NCBI RefSeq assembly: GCF_032050975.1
Contig: NZ_CP116967.1
Span: 2,911,001 to 2,975,000 of the forward strand
DNA length: 64,000 bases
Reading direction: 5' to 3'
Source of the DNA: Candidatus Nitrospira allomarina
GTDB taxonomy: Bacteria > Nitrospirota > Nitrospiria > Nitrospirales > UBA8639
The translations under genes were made by a program, and so were the position numbers. The notes beneath the pieces were generated by a model. It was not told the DNA's origin, did no database searches, and saw only the letters and a list, made by a program, of their open reading frames with translations. This document shows, one piece after another, positions 37,458-46,960 of the stretch; the stretch's first letter is position 1, and each line of letters begins with the position of its first letter.

Positions 37458-38960
37458 ATGAAGATAAAAATGGGTAATAGGAATTGCAAGGTGACGCGTC
37501 ACTTTCCCAGGCGTATGGCGATCCTGAGTTCCGTCCTGGCCTTGTGGATCGGTTGTGGCAGTGTGGTTGCGCTGAGTATTGGAATAGACAGAGGTGCCGG
37601 ATGGGCAGCTGAGTCCTCAGAGTCCCCCCTGGAACGAATGGAGGAAAAAACATTCAAGGAAGCAGGATTTGCGGACGTGGCTCAGGCCGTGACCCCGGCA
37701 GTTGTGAATATCACGGCAACTGTTGATATTGTCGAATCCCGTATAGGAGGCGTTCCACTTCCGTTTAAAGGTTTTGGTGAAAGCCAACCCCCACCGGGTA
37801 TTCCCAAACGCCAAAAGGGTTCAGGATCAGGTGTCATCCTGTCTCCCGACGGATTCATTATGACCAACAATCATGTGATTGCCCAAAGCCGTGATCTCCT
37901 TGTCACTCTTCCCGATTCACGTGAATTTCCAGCCAAGGTTGTTGGGGCGGATCCCGAGACGGATTTGGCGGTTATCAAAATTCAGGCAGACAAACTTCCT
38001 GTGATTCCCTGGGGAAATTCCGCCTCATTAGCCGTTGGTCAATATGTATTGGCCGTTGGCAATCCGTTTGGTCTGAATTCAACGGTGACGCTAGGTATCG
38101 TCAGCGCTCTTGATCGAGGAGGGATGGGGTTAGCCCGCTTTGAAGATTTCATTCAGACCGATGCGGCAATAAATCCGGGAAATTCAGGTGGGGCGTTGGT
38201 GAACACCCGAGGAGAATTAGTTGGCATTAATACAGCAATAGCCTCTCAAAGTGGAGGGTATCAAGGAGTGGGGTTTGCTGTGCCTTCTTCATTGGCAAGA
38301 CCTGTGTTAGAGGAACTGATCAAACATGGCAAGATTGTTAGGGGATATTTAGGACTGGGGGTACAGGAAATGACGACGGAACTGGCTCCGTGGTTTGGCC
38401 TAAAAAGCGGGGAAGGGGCCCTGGTGACGGATGTGGTTCCTGGTGGGCCGGCCGACAAGGCCGGGATACACCGGGGAGAGGTAATTTTTGAGTACCAAGG
38501 AAAAAATATGAAAGATGGACAAATGTTGCTGGAACAAGTGACACGTGCCACTATTGGAGAACAGATTGAACTGGGTATGGTCGAAAATGGAAAAGAACGT
38601 AAGGTAAGAGTGGTTATCCGTGAGCAACCACCGACCCCTCAGGCCCGGCGTACTCGTACGCCTCGCGCGGAACATCCTCTTTCCGGTGTGGAAGTGGCCG
38701 ATGTCGATGAGGCGGCCATTCAGGAATATGGGTTGAATCCTGCCACCAAGGGAGCGGTGGTCTCATTCCTTGAGGAAGGATGTGCCGCTGAATTGGCGGG
38801 GATCATAGAAGGAGATGTCATTATTGAATTAAATAAGCATCCCGTGGAATCCGTCAGGGAGTATTCCTCCTGGTTTAAACGGCTTAAGAAGGAACACGCG
38901 GTACTGGTCGTGCTTGTCCGTTCCTCACGTCATTTGTATGTGGTGGTGAAATCTTCCTGA
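37458..38960 (+). CDS. htrA: HtrA/DegP-type periplasmic serine protease (copy 1)
   Basis: This 500-residue protease-chaperone has a signal anchor (MAILSSVLALWIGCGSVVAL), a trypsin-like domain with catalytic His139 (MTNNHVI), Asp169 (ETDLAVI) and Ser243 (NPGNSGGAL), and two PDZ domains (about 290-380 and 400-495). It degrades or refolds misfolded periplasmic proteins. PDZ2 is divergent (VEVADVDEAAIQEYGLNP). Unlike copy 2 at 41170 it lacks a Met/Pro/Gly-rich insert before the protease core. Copies 1 and 2 share long identical motifs such as LNSTVTLGIVSAL, so they are paralogues, 2.2 kb apart. Confidence 0.92.
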   Translation: MKIKMGNRNCKVTRHFPRRMAILSSVLALWIGCGSVVALSIGIDRGAGWAAESSESPLERMEEKTFKEAGFADVAQAVTPAVVNITATVDIVESRIGGVPLPFKGFGESQPPPGIPKRQKGSGSGVILSPDGFIMTNNHVIAQSRDLLVTLPDSREFPAKVVGADPETDLAVIKIQADKLPVIPWGNSASLAVGQYVLAVGNPFGLNSTVTLGIVSALDRGGMGLARFEDFIQTDAAINPGNSGGALVNTRGELVGINTAIASQSGGYQGVGFAVPSSLARPVLEELIKHGKIVRGYLGLGVQEMTTELAPWFGLKSGEGALVTDVVPGGPADKAGIHRGEVIFEYQGKNMKDGQMLLEQVTRATIGEQIELGMVENGKERKVRVVIREQPPTPQARRTRTPRAEHPLSGVEVADVDEAAIQEYGLNPATKGAVVSFLEEGCAAELAGIIEGDVIIELNKHPVESVREYSSWFKRLKKEHAVLVVLVRSSRHLYVVVKSS

Positions 38961-39105
38961 AGGAGTCAAGAGAGGTTTCTGGTGATTCACGGATTTATCA
39001 GAGGAGCTTTTGTCTAGGGCATTTAAACTTTCTGTCCAATGGCTCTTTGTTTTTTCAAGAGGCCGGGGATGTTTAAATATTCTTGGTCGAAAAAAGAGCA
39101 CCAGA

Positions 39106-39705
39106 TCAAAATGGAGCGATCAAATCGGTAAACTCGAAGTCGAAAAAAAACAAGATGGTATATTCGTTGAAGTAGGTTGAACCTTGGAACCAGGGAGTGG
39201 AGCGAACAAACTGTCCTGTCGTTGTTTCGTATATGTCCAGGCGGAACCGGGTATATCCTGACAGTTTTTGAGAAGCGTATATCGCAATCTCGGGCAAGGC
39301 AATGGGGAGAAGCGCACTCTGTATTGGTGGTAACCCGAACAAGGAGGACCGTTGCTCGACTCCTAAACCCTGAACAAGGATGTGGATCCGGTACTTGGCT
39401 TGAGCTGGATCCATGACGATTTTCAGTCCATTTTCCCCCAGCCAGCCCCCAATGGCTCCCTTAAAAAATTTTTGTGCAACGGCCAACCCTTGTTCAACGC
39501 TTAATCCAGCCATATCCAGACTTACTGTATCTCCAGTGGTTAGGGGAATGGGCATGGTGTTTTTTTCATGCAAGCTTCGCTCCACGGCTTGAGCCATGAG
39601 GAGTTGTTGAACTGCAGTTGGCGATTCGGGAAGGGGTATGGCATTCATGGCACCGCAGCCTGTCAATATACCCACCAACAGGAGAACTTGTAGAATCCAT
39701 AGCAT
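39106..39705 (-). CDS. lipoprotein of unknown family
   Basis: From the ATG at 39705 this is a 199-residue lipoprotein: signal MLWILQVLLLVGILTGCG with lipobox LTGC. The in-frame region upstream to 39852 adds 49 residues before the signal and overlaps the next gene, so it is probably not translated. The mature protein has a mixed alpha/beta look (GLSVEQGLAVAQKFFKGAIG, KYRIHILVQGLGV, GYTRFRLDIYETTTGQFV) and ends in a hydrophobic segment (ILFFFDFEFTDLIAPF). I do not recognise the family. It is third in a minus-strand set enclosed by two htrA genes. Confidence 0.6.
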   Translation of the reverse strand: MLWILQVLLLVGILTGCGAMNAIPLPESPTAVQQLLMAQAVERSLHEKNTMPIPLTTGDTVSLDMAGLSVEQGLAVAQKFFKGAIGGWLGENGLKIVMDPAQAKYRIHILVQGLGVEQRSSLFGLPPIQSALLPIALPEIAIYASQKLSGYTRFRLDIYETTTGQFVRSTPWFQGSTYFNEYTILFFFDFEFTDLIAPF

Positions 39706-39826
39706 GGACCTATTCAACTGACGTGCTTCGTTTAACCAAATCACTTTCACCTCTTTTTTTGATAAGCCCAGGGAAATACGTAAGTCCTCCTTAAGGAGAA
39801 CAGGTGTTCGATACTGCCTCGTTAGT

Positions 39827-40267
39827 TTAGGGAGCAGATCCTGGGGAATCAATCATTGAGCCGGATTCCTTTGTCAGGCCAGATGGAACGGACGAATTCG
39901 GAGGTGCCGCATGGGCAGGGTTCATCTCCTTGTGTTTTGTGACCCGAAGCAATGTGGGGTTGTGTATAAAAGGTTCGTATTTCGGCACGTCTAATGTCAC
40001 CAGGTCCCGTTCCTCAATGAGGAGCTCGATCTCAGCCACCTGTTGTTGAAAGGTGGCTAAAATGCTTCCGTCTTGAGTCGTAATCGTGACCAGTAAACGA
40101 TCCTCTTGGCGTTGTTTGTGTGTCACCGATCCCTCAAGTGGATGCATGGCGTCTTTTAAAAATGCGGGAAGATAGGAATTCAAATACCGTGAAGCTAACA
40201 TCGGGCCACTTAAGCCAAAGCCTAATCCTAGAAAAAATACCGTCGCCGGTATGACCCATGGTTTCAT
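39827..40267 (-). CDS. membrane-anchored periplasmic protein, unknown function
   Basis: This 146-residue protein has an N-terminal signal anchor (WVIPATVFFLGLGFGLSGPM) and a periplasmic domain of about 100 residues (EGSVTHKQRQEDRLLVTIT, TFQQQVAEIELLIEERDLVTL) that could be a small beta barrel or OB-like fold, then a Pro/Ser-rich tail. No family recognised. Its start ATG overlaps the stop of the preceding gene as ATGA (40264-40267), so the two are translationally coupled and perhaps act together in the envelope. Confidence 0.6.
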   Translation of the reverse strand: MKPWVIPATVFFLGLGFGLSGPMLASRYLNSYLPAFLKDAMHPLEGSVTHKQRQEDRLLVTITTQDGSILATFQQQVAEIELLIEERDLVTLDVPKYEPFIHNPTLLRVTKHKEMNPAHAAPPNSSVPSGLTKESGSMIDSPGSAP

Positions 40268-40644
40268 GGTTTCCGTTCCGTGGTCGGAGGTTCGTCTCTT
40301 GGTTTTTCCGATTCTGTTGAAGGAAAGGTCTGCTGTGTGGTTGGAGGTTCGTCTATTGGTTTTTCCTGCTCTGTTGAAGAAAAGGTCTGCGGTGTGGTTG
40401 GAAGTTTGTCTTCCAGTGGTACCTGCTGCGATGGCGCAGGTTTCTGCTGTCCACGAATAAACGTTTCCAGGCGGCTAAGGGCATCAGCGGTCATGTCGCG
40501 GGCCCCCTTGGTCGCATGTTCGGATTTTTCGGTGAGGTCTTCTATTTGTCGACGGAGATCGCGCATTCCCCCGCCGGTTCGTTGAAAGGCCATGATCGCA
40601 ATCACTAAGGCGACGATAGCGATCACGAGAGTCAATATTTCCAT
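40264..40644 (-). CDS. single-pass membrane coiled-coil protein with 19-residue repeats
   Basis: The 126-residue protein starts with a membrane helix (ILTLVIAIVALVIAIMAF), then a coiled coil (RDLRRQIEDLTEKSEHATKG, about 27-62). The tail contains two full 19-residue repeats and a partial third, each with EPPTT or LPTT, QTF and a S/TE.EKP core. The repeats are encoded by 57-bp DNA units at 40280-40410. No family is recognised. It is the first gene of the three-gene minus-strand set; the preferred start has AGGAGGAC about 7 bases upstream. Confidence 0.6.
   Translation of the reverse strand: MEILTLVIAIVALVIAIMAFQRTGGGMRDLRRQIEDLTEKSEHATKGARDMTADALSRLETFIRGQQKPAPSQQVPLEDKLPTTPQTFSSTEQEKPIDEPPTTQQTFPSTESEKPRDEPPTTERKP
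40280..40410. repeat. 57-bp tandem repeat inside the coiled-coil protein gene
   Basis: Units start at 40280 and 40337 with a partial third at 40394, a constant spacing of 57 bases, each beginning GTGGT(T/C)GGA(G/A)GTT on the plus strand. The period is a multiple of three, so it preserves the frame and adds 19 residues per unit to the protein tail. Copy number is likely to vary among strains. Confidence 0.7.
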
Positions 40645-41169
40645 GATGTCCTCCTGTTCCGGTCAAGCCGTCCTTTTGAAATCTGAAAAGCGTTGACCCC
40701 CATGTAAGTATCAGTTGCAGATTGAGGCATCTATGCTGAAATGACCGTCATCTTGTTCTTCTGGATGTCGGTCTGTCCGTCCTCCTTACATTATTGTGAC
40801 ACGACATTCATTGGGAATCTACCGTGAACCTGTTTTTGTCTGGACACGGACACCTTGAAAAGTCGATGTTGATCCTTCTCATGGATGTGTCCAAGGTCGA
40901 TTCAGGAGGCATGCCCTGTTTGCTCAATTGGGGAAAATGGTTGCCCTCGGCCTTCGGATGACATATGGCGCAGGCGCCTTTCTTTTGGTTTGCGAGCGGG
41001 TTGTTGCCGGCAGTTGATTTCTAAGTGGAGAGATGCGTCAGCGTTTAAATAATCGTGTGAAAATTAATCAAAATTAATAGTCAATTAATCCTCAGCTTAT
41101 ACTGAATAGATAGGATGTCGATACGAAATATCTCAGGGTCGGCAATCTTACTATCAAGGAGGAGTGTCA
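40645..41169. other. 525-bp divergent gap between the coiled-coil gene and htrA copy 2
   Basis: No gene is supported here. The right end contains three AATTAAT boxes and a -10-like TATACT (listed separately). The left part should carry the promoter of the minus-strand three-gene set, but I could not assign one. Confidence 0.4.
41062..41103 (+). promoter_or_regulatory. phased AATTAAT boxes and candidate promoter of htrA copy 2
   Basis: AATTAAT occurs at 41062, 41072 and 41083, spaced 10 and 11 bases, so all face the same side of the helix. TATACT at 41098-41103 is a good -10; TTAATA at 41074-41079, 18 bases before it, is a weak -35. A transcript would start near 41110, about 60 bases before the gene. 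The boxes may bend DNA or bind a regulator. Confidence 0.4.
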
Positions 41170-42714
41170 ATGGGTACAAACAATCGTGGTTCTCGTGGTT
41201 GGCGGTTTCAATGGCCGTTGTCCTTTACCAGAATGAATGCCGGGAAGGCGGGACTGGCCGGCATCGGCTTCCTGGCTGGAATCCTACTGCTCGGGTCATG
41301 GAATATGCCTTTTCATTCGCAAGCAGCAGTTTCTCATCCGGCAGATCCTGCATCCGTTGGATCCCTTCCCAATATGGAAAAAGGAGGATTTGCTGACATT
41401 GCCCAGGCGGTGACCCCCGCAGTGGTTAATATTACGGTTCGAAAAGAAGCGCCGGTTCCCATGTCGGGGATGCCGTCTGATCCGATGAGAGAGTTTTTCG
41501 GTCTGCCAGGAATGCCGGAGATGCCAGGAATGCCGAACAGGCCCAACGGGCCTCCTGCTCCGGAAGGGCAGGGAGCCGGTTCCGGGGTCATTATCTCTAG
41601 TGATGGATTTGTGTTGACCAATGATCATGTGGTCGATGGGGCCAAGGAAATCATGGTCACCCTTCCGGATAATCGGGAATTCACGGGAAAAGTGATCGGC
41701 CTTGATCCTCAGACTGATTTAGCCGTCATTAAAATTGATGGGAAGGATTTACCGTATGTTCCATGGGGAAATTCCGGCGAGCTTCGAGTCGGAGAATATG
41801 TCCTGGCGGTCGGCAATCCTTTTGGGTTGAATTCCACCGTCACGCTGGGGATTGTCAGCGCATTAGGTCGAGGAGGCATGGGCATTACTCAGTATGAAGA
41901 TTTCATTCAGACCGATGCCGCGATCAATCCGGGGAATTCCGGTGGCGCGTTGGTGAATACGCGAGGCCAACTGGTCGGAATTAACACCGCAATCTTTTCC
42001 CAATCCGGCGGGTACCAAGGTGTGGGATTTGCCGTTCCCACCAATCTTGCCAAACCGGTGTATGACAGTTTGGTCAGTACCGGAAAAGTTGTGCGAGGAT
42101 TCTTGGGCGTCGGTATACAAGCCGTCACGACGGATCTCGCAGGCTCCTTTAAATTGGATCAATCCAAAGGTGCGCTGGTTACTAATGTTGTTCCCGGAAG
42201 TCCTGCCGACAAGGCGGGCCTCAAACGGGGTGATGTGATTGTCGAATATCAGGGCAAACCCGTATTGGATCCGCGTAGTCTTCAGCATCATGTTATCAGG
42301 ACTACTATTGGAACGGAGGTGAAGATGGTGGTGATCCGGGATGGGCAGAAGCATACTCTGAATGCGGAAATTCGTGAACAAGATAAGCCTGTCCAAGTGG
42401 CACAAGCAGGCCAGATGGGCACGACGGAAGGACCCCTTGCCGGGGTGGCTGTTCAGAATCTCAACCCTGGTATGGCCGAGCAATTAGGGGTGGAAGAAAA
42501 TGTGAACGGGGTGGTGGTTATGGATGTCGCACCGGGAAGCTATGCCGCACGGGCAGGACTGGCTCAGGGCGATGTGATCAGCGAAATCAATCGTAATCCG
42601 GTTCGCTCGGAGGAGGATTTCAGAAAAGTGACCTCCAGCTTGACGGACAAGTCCTCCGCCTTGATCTTTATTCATAGGGGTCAAGGAGCTTTGTATCTGA
42701 CTGTAAAAGTCTAA
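41170..42714 (+). CDS. htrA: HtrA/DegP-type periplasmic serine protease (copy 2)
   Basis: This 514-residue protease has a signal anchor (AGLAGIGFLAGILLLGSWNM), a Met/Pro/Gly-rich insert before the core (GLPGMPEMPGMPNRPNG), catalytic His153 (LTNDHVV), Asp183 (QTDLAVI) and Ser257 (NPGNSGGAL), and two PDZ domains (about 305-395 and 420-512). The insert corresponds to the LA/linker loop region typical of DegP. The ATG at 41170 stands 7 bases after AAGGAGG, better than the GTG at 41164. A hairpin terminator follows 31 bases after the stop, so it appears monocistronic. Confidence 0.93.
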   Translation: MGTNNRGSRGWRFQWPLSFTRMNAGKAGLAGIGFLAGILLLGSWNMPFHSQAAVSHPADPASVGSLPNMEKGGFADIAQAVTPAVVNITVRKEAPVPMSGMPSDPMREFFGLPGMPEMPGMPNRPNGPPAPEGQGAGSGVIISSDGFVLTNDHVVDGAKEIMVTLPDNREFTGKVIGLDPQTDLAVIKIDGKDLPYVPWGNSGELRVGEYVLAVGNPFGLNSTVTLGIVSALGRGGMGITQYEDFIQTDAAINPGNSGGALVNTRGQLVGINTAIFSQSGGYQGVGFAVPTNLAKPVYDSLVSTGKVVRGFLGVGIQAVTTDLAGSFKLDQSKGALVTNVVPGSPADKAGLKRGDVIVEYQGKPVLDPRSLQHHVIRTTIGTEVKMVVIRDGQKHTLNAEIREQDKPVQVAQAGQMGTTEGPLAGVAVQNLNPGMAEQLGVEENVNGVVVMDVAPGSYAARAGLAQGDVISEINRNPVRSEEDFRKVTSSLTDKSSALIFIHRGQGALYLTVKV

Positions 42715-42744
42715 TAGACCGAAAAAATACACGGTAAGTCTTAG

Positions 42745-42796
42745 CGGGATACCATACTTCCTGAATTAAAAAAGGAGCGGTGTGGTATCCCGTTTT
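42745..42796 (+). terminator. rho-independent terminator after htrA copy 2
   Basis: The arm CGGGATACCATAC (42745-42757) pairs with GTGTGGTATCCCG (42780-42792) over 13 base pairs including one G-T pair, with a 22-base loop, followed by TTTT at 42793. It lies 31 bases after the htrA stop. The T tract is short, so efficiency is uncertain. Confidence 0.65.
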
Positions 42797-42913
42797 GGTT
42801 AAGGAGTTGGTTAGATCATGAGCCGAGGTGGGTTATTCAATTGGACATGAAGCAGAGGGGTAAGGGGTGAGGCGTATCGCGTTGGTAAAACTTGCTGAGA
42901 ACGCGCGGTGTGT

Positions 42914-44557
42914 TTATCGTTGACCCTCAGGCGTTGAGGGAAGAGTGCCAAGTCTTTGGGTAAGGAGTAAATTCTCAGAAGCATCGACCGGGCAGTCGAT
43001 GATTGAAAGGGTATTGGAGTTCAACGCCTTTTGCAGCACGTGTGCCAGTTCCTTTGCTGATGCGATGCGATACCCTTTCGCACCAAAGCTTTCCGCGTAT
43101 TTCACGATATCCATATTGTGAAATTCCACGTATGTCGATCTGCCGAATTGCTGCATTTGTTTCCAGCGAATCAGGCCGAGACCGCCATCATTGAAAATAA
43201 GCACCACAAAGGGGGTAGCCATGCGTACGGCGGTCTCCAATTCCTGCGAATTCATCAGAAACCCTCCGTCCCCGGTGACCGCCACGACACGGCGGTCCGG
43301 GTGTGCCAATTTGGCCGCCACTGCGCCGGGCAGGGCAATGCCCATGGCCGCGAACCCGTTCGAAATGATGCAGGTGTTGGGAAGAAAGCATGGGAAGAGG
43401 CGCCCAAGCCAGACTTTGTGCGCGCCGACATCCGAGATCACGATATCATCGTGGGCCAGCGCCGCACGCAGATCCGCGAGGATTCTTTGCGGCTTAAGAG
43501 GAAATGACGTGTCCTGACCGCCTTGTGCCAATTCCTCGTGACGCATTTGGCGAAAACGTGAGGCACGCGTCGTAGCGGGCGCGTGGCCCTGATCTGTCAG
43601 CGCTTCAAGTGACGAAGTGATCGTACCCACGACCCCGACCTCGATGATGTACGACGCGTCAACCTCGGCGGGCGACATGTCCAGGTGCACAATTTTCTTA
43701 TCGCGGTTGGGGTTCCAGGCATGGGGCGCATATTCCACGATGTCATATCCAATTGCGATCACGACGTCCGCATCCAGGAATTCGCAGTTCACATAGTCCA
43801 TGGTCTCCAGTCCAATGGCACCGAGCGAGAGCGGGTGGGTATCGGGAATGGTGCCTTTGGCCATAAAGGTTGTGGCGACTGGAATGTTCAGCTTTTCAGC
43901 AAAGCGCACCAGCGCTTCGGAGGCATGTCCGCGAATGACGCCATTGCCCGCGAGCACGATCGGAGCCCTGGCCTCCCCAATGATACGTCGGGCCTTGTCG
44001 AGTTGTTCGGGTGCGGCCCCGCCGGGGTGAACCGATTGCACGAGCAAAGGTTGACCCTCGGTTTCCATAGAGGCAATGTCTTCGGGAATTTCGATGTGTG
44101 TGGCGCCGGGTTTTTCGGACTGAGCCAGCTTAAAGGCTTTCCGAAAGACTTCAGGAATGATGTCGGGAATGGGCAAGGTGGCATTCCACTTTGTCACAGG
44201 ACGAAACAGGGAAACAATGTCAAGGTGCTGATGGGATTCCTTATGCAGCCGGTCCTGATCGGCTTGGCCCGTCAGGGCGACGAGTGGCGCACGATCCATG
44301 GTGGCATCGGCCACGCCACTGATGAGATTCGTTGCGCCTGGCCCCAGCGTGGAGAGACACACGCCGGCTTTGCCGGTCAACCGGCCGTACACGTCGGCCA
44401 TGAAGGCCGCGCCCTGCTCATGGCGGGTCATGACAAAGCAGATAGAAGAACCGATCATCGCATCGAGAAGATCCATATTCTCCTCGCCCGGCACACCGAA
44501 GATATATTTCACGCCTTCGTTCTCCAGACATTGTACGATGAGTGTGGCGGCTTTCAT
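42914..44557 (-). CDS. acetolactate-synthase-like ThDP enzyme
   Basis: This 547-residue thiamine-diphosphate enzyme has the three-domain layout of acetohydroxyacid synthase large subunits. FGVPGEENMDLLDAM and catalytic Glu47 (MTRHEQGAAFMADVYG) are N-terminal, the central FAD/Rossmann-like domain has IVLAGNGVIRG, and the C-terminal ThDP motif is GDGGFLMNSQELETA...N. It probably condenses two pyruvates to acetolactate. No small regulatory subunit gene is adjacent, so it may be a catabolic AlsS-like enzyme or a related decarboxylase. The ATG at 44557 has GGAAG 6 bases upstream; the longer frame to 44698 is not family-like. It is GC-richer than the genes to its left and lies 200 bases downstream of pgi. 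Confidence 0.8.
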   Translation of the reverse strand: MKAATLIVQCLENEGVKYIFGVPGEENMDLLDAMIGSSICFVMTRHEQGAAFMADVYGRLTGKAGVCLSTLGPGATNLISGVADATMDRAPLVALTGQADQDRLHKESHQHLDIVSLFRPVTKWNATLPIPDIIPEVFRKAFKLAQSEKPGATHIEIPEDIASMETEGQPLLVQSVHPGGAAPEQLDKARRIIGEARAPIVLAGNGVIRGHASEALVRFAEKLNIPVATTFMAKGTIPDTHPLSLGAIGLETMDYVNCEFLDADVVIAIGYDIVEYAPHAWNPNRDKKIVHLDMSPAEVDASYIIEVGVVGTITSSLEALTDQGHAPATTRASRFRQMRHEELAQGGQDTSFPLKPQRILADLRAALAHDDIVISDVGAHKVWLGRLFPCFLPNTCIISNGFAAMGIALPGAVAAKLAHPDRRVVAVTGDGGFLMNSQELETAVRMATPFVVLIFNDGGLGLIRWKQMQQFGRSTYVEFHNMDIVKYAESFGAKGYRIASAKELAHVLQKALNSNTLSIIDCPVDASENLLLTQRLGTLPSTPEGQR

Positions 44558-44756
44558 GCGTGCTTCCGTATTCAATATTCTTGAAAAATTTGAGTAACGC
44601 TGCCAGAGAATGTGAGCTTTTCTCAGGATAATCGCGATTCCGTCGCAGCGCGGAATCGCGCGCGCCGTATAGTCCATTGCCGGGCGGGCCGCAGACACAG
44701 CCGCCCGCTAGACATGCCCGCCGACCGATCCGGCCAGTTGGCCGGATGTGATCCAT

Positions 44757-46421
44757 TCAGGGAGGACTTTTCTGGAAGCGGCGGTAGCGACGGATGAGCG
44801 CGTTGGTCGAACTGTCATGCTTGAGCTGCGGTTCTTCAGGGCTTTCCAGTTCTGCAAGCGTCCGTTTTGCCAGCACCTTGCCCAGTTCAACGCCCCATTG
44901 GTCGAATGAATCGATATCCCAGATCGTCCCTTGTGTGAAGACGCTGTGTTCGTAGAGCGCGACCAACGCCCCGAGCGTTTCCGGCGTCAGACGCTCGGCA
45001 AGAATGGTGTTGGTCGGGCGATTGCCATCAAACACGCGGTGCGGCACCAGCCAGTTTGGTATGCCGTCGGCATTGACTTCCTCGGCGGTCTTCCCGAAGG
45101 CCAACGCCTCGGTCTGTGCAAATAGATTTGCCATCAGCATGTCATGCTGATGGCCGATCGGATTCAAGGTTTGGGAAAAACCGATACAATCGCAGGGGAT
45201 TAACTTTGTTCCCTGGTGGATCAGCTGGTAGAAAGAGTGTTGGCCGTTGGTGCCGGGTTCGCCCCAATAAATCGGAGCTGTCTGATACCCGACGCTTGCG
45301 CCTCCGAGCGTGACATGCTTGCCATTGCTCTCCATCGTCAACTGCTGGAGATAGGCCGGGAAGCGTTTGAGGTAGTGGTCATAGGGTAAGACAGCGACCG
45401 TCTCTGTCTTAAAGAAATTGTTATACCAGATGGTGAGGAGCCCCATGAGCACGGGCAGATTGCGGTCGAATGGAGCCGTGCGGAAATGTTCATCCATCGC
45501 GTGAAAGCCAGCGAGCATCGCACGAAAGTGATCGGGGCCGACGGCGAGCATGGTCGAGAGGCCGATGGCGGAATCCATCGAATATCTCCCGCCGACCCAG
45601 TCCCAGAACTCGAACATGTTTGCCGTGTCGACCCCAAACTTTGACACCTCTTCGGCATTGGTCGATACGGCTACAAAGTGCTTGCGCACGGCTTGCTCGT
45701 GTCCGATCTGGCGCACACTCCACGCGCGCGCGGTATGGGCGTTCGTCAAGGTTTCCAGGGTCGTAAACGTCTTCGAACAGATGATGAAGAGCGTCTCTTC
45801 CGGGTTGAGGTTGCGCGTGGTTTCGGCAAAGTCGGTGCCGTCTACATTCGAGATGAAGTGGAATGTCATGTCGCGCTGGCTATAATGACGCAGCGCTTCA
45901 TAGGCCATCACCGGACCGAGGTCAGAGCCGCCGATGCCGATATTGACCACGTGGCGTATCCGCTTGCCGGTGTGTCCCCGCCAAAGGCCGTTGCGGACCT
46001 GATGTGAAAATTCCGCCATGCGGTTGAGAACCCCATGTACCTCAGGGACGATATTGACATCATTAACGAGAATTCGTTTGGTCTCGGGCACGCGCAGAGC
46101 CGTGTGCAGAACAGCGCGTCTTTCTGTCACGTTGATTTCTTCCCCACAGAACATGGCAGCGATGCGCTCATGCAGACCGCAGTCTTCGGCAAGCTGAAGG
46201 AGGAGGCCTAATGTTTCGTCGGTGATGCGATTTTTCGAATAATCAAGGTAAATGCCGGCGGCTTCGGCGGTCAGGCGCTCGCCCCGGTCGGGATCGTCGG
46301 CAAAGAGCTGGCGCAGATGCAGACTGTGGATCGTCTTATAATGCGCGGCCAACGCTTTCCACGCGGGCCGCTTGGTTAACACCCGGCGAGCCCTGCGAGT
46401 GGTCGGTTTCACGCGGCTCAT
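44757..46421 (-). CDS. pgi: glucose-6-phosphate isomerase
   Basis: Pgi (554 residues, the long proteobacterial-type form) interconverts glucose-6-P and fructose-6-P. Signatures include [48 protein letters not shown] with the catalytic His, and [15 protein letters not shown] lies about 10 bases before the ATG. It links fructose-6-P from Fbp with the glucose-phosphate pool used for glycogen. Like its neighbours from 42.9 kb on it is visibly GC-rich. Confidence 0.95.
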   Translation of the reverse strand: MSRVKPTTRRARRVLTKRPAWKALAAHYKTIHSLHLRQLFADDPDRGERLTAEAAGIYLDYSKNRITDETLGLLLQLAEDCGLHERIAAMFCGEEINVTERRAVLHTALRVPETKRILVNDVNIVPEVHGVLNRMAEFSHQVRNGLWRGHTGKRIRHVVNIGIGGSDLGPVMAYEALRHYSQRDMTFHFISNVDGTDFAETTRNLNPEETLFIICSKTFTTLETLTNAHTARAWSVRQIGHEQAVRKHFVAVSTNAEEVSKFGVDTANMFEFWDWVGGRYSMDSAIGLSTMLAVGPDHFRAMLAGFHAMDEHFRTAPFDRNLPVLMGLLTIWYNNFFKTETVAVLPYDHYLKRFPAYLQQLTMESNGKHVTLGGASVGYQTAPIYWGEPGTNGQHSFYQLIHQGTKLIPCDCIGFSQTLNPIGHQHDMLMANLFAQTEALAFGKTAEEVNADGIPNWLVPHRVFDGNRPTNTILAERLTPETLGALVALYEHSVFTQGTIWDIDSFDQWGVELGKVLAKRTLAELESPEEPQLKHDSSTNALIRRYRRFQKSPP

Positions 46422-46960
46422 GCTGATGCGACCTTTATCATTGTGGTGATTTTGGCGAGAATCTTGTTCATCAGATCATGCCAGAAATTGGCAAAGGTGC
46501 CGTCCCTTCACGTTGGAAGTTTCGTGCAGGTGTCTCATTTTCATCTTCCGACATGATCACTCATCGGTCCTAACGTCCTGCATGTCGAGCGTAGCAGGAA
46601 ACAAATCCTCTGAAAAGGGCTCCTTCACCAGATAAGAAGTCGATACTGCCATTTCTTTAAGTTTGGGCATATGGCTTATAAAATGCAACAGGGTGTGCCA
46701 AGAAGAACTGTGTAGCCCATTGACGGTTCATCCCAGAAATATCATGATTCAAAACAGGAATGACAACAGGGTTCACTTCCATGTTACCTGCGGGGAACCC
46801 TGACTGATCGGAAGGGTAAGTACATGAATGGATTCCCATGGATAAACGCAGATTGTCTACATTTGGGACCAACGCTTGAGTTTGGGATGTGACGATATTC
46901 CACAGTTTCTTAATATCCTTTCCATAATCCCTGATTTGATCTTCCCCTTCATGGCGTCTC
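46422..46960. other. 539-bp gap between pgi and the HAD gene
   Basis: Apart from the weak frame described at 46657-46872, no gene or structured element is evident. The pgi promoter should lie just above 46421 but no clear boxes were found. Confidence 0.35.
46657..46872 (-). pseudogene. possible gene remnant or small hypothetical ORF
   Basis: A 71-codon frame from a TTG at 46872 to a stop at 46657 continues open upstream without a usable start to about 46950, reading RDYGKDIKKLWNIV and SQTQALVPNVDNL. The composition (several Trp, Phe, Asn, Met) looks more protein-like than random, for example NHDISGMNRQWATQFF. No family is recognised. With no good start or ribosome site it may be the decayed end of an older gene, or chance. 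Confidence 0.2.

Noticed and set aside
40280-40410. Regularly spaced repeats that could suggest a CRISPR-like array
   Set aside because: Units are contiguous without spacers, the 57-bp period keeps the reading frame, and they encode a repetitive protein tail.
43685-44584. Long plus-strand open frame of about 300 codons
   Set aside because: It is antisense to the acetolactate-synthase-like gene, whose motifs are complete; the frame is a by-product of GC-rich codons.
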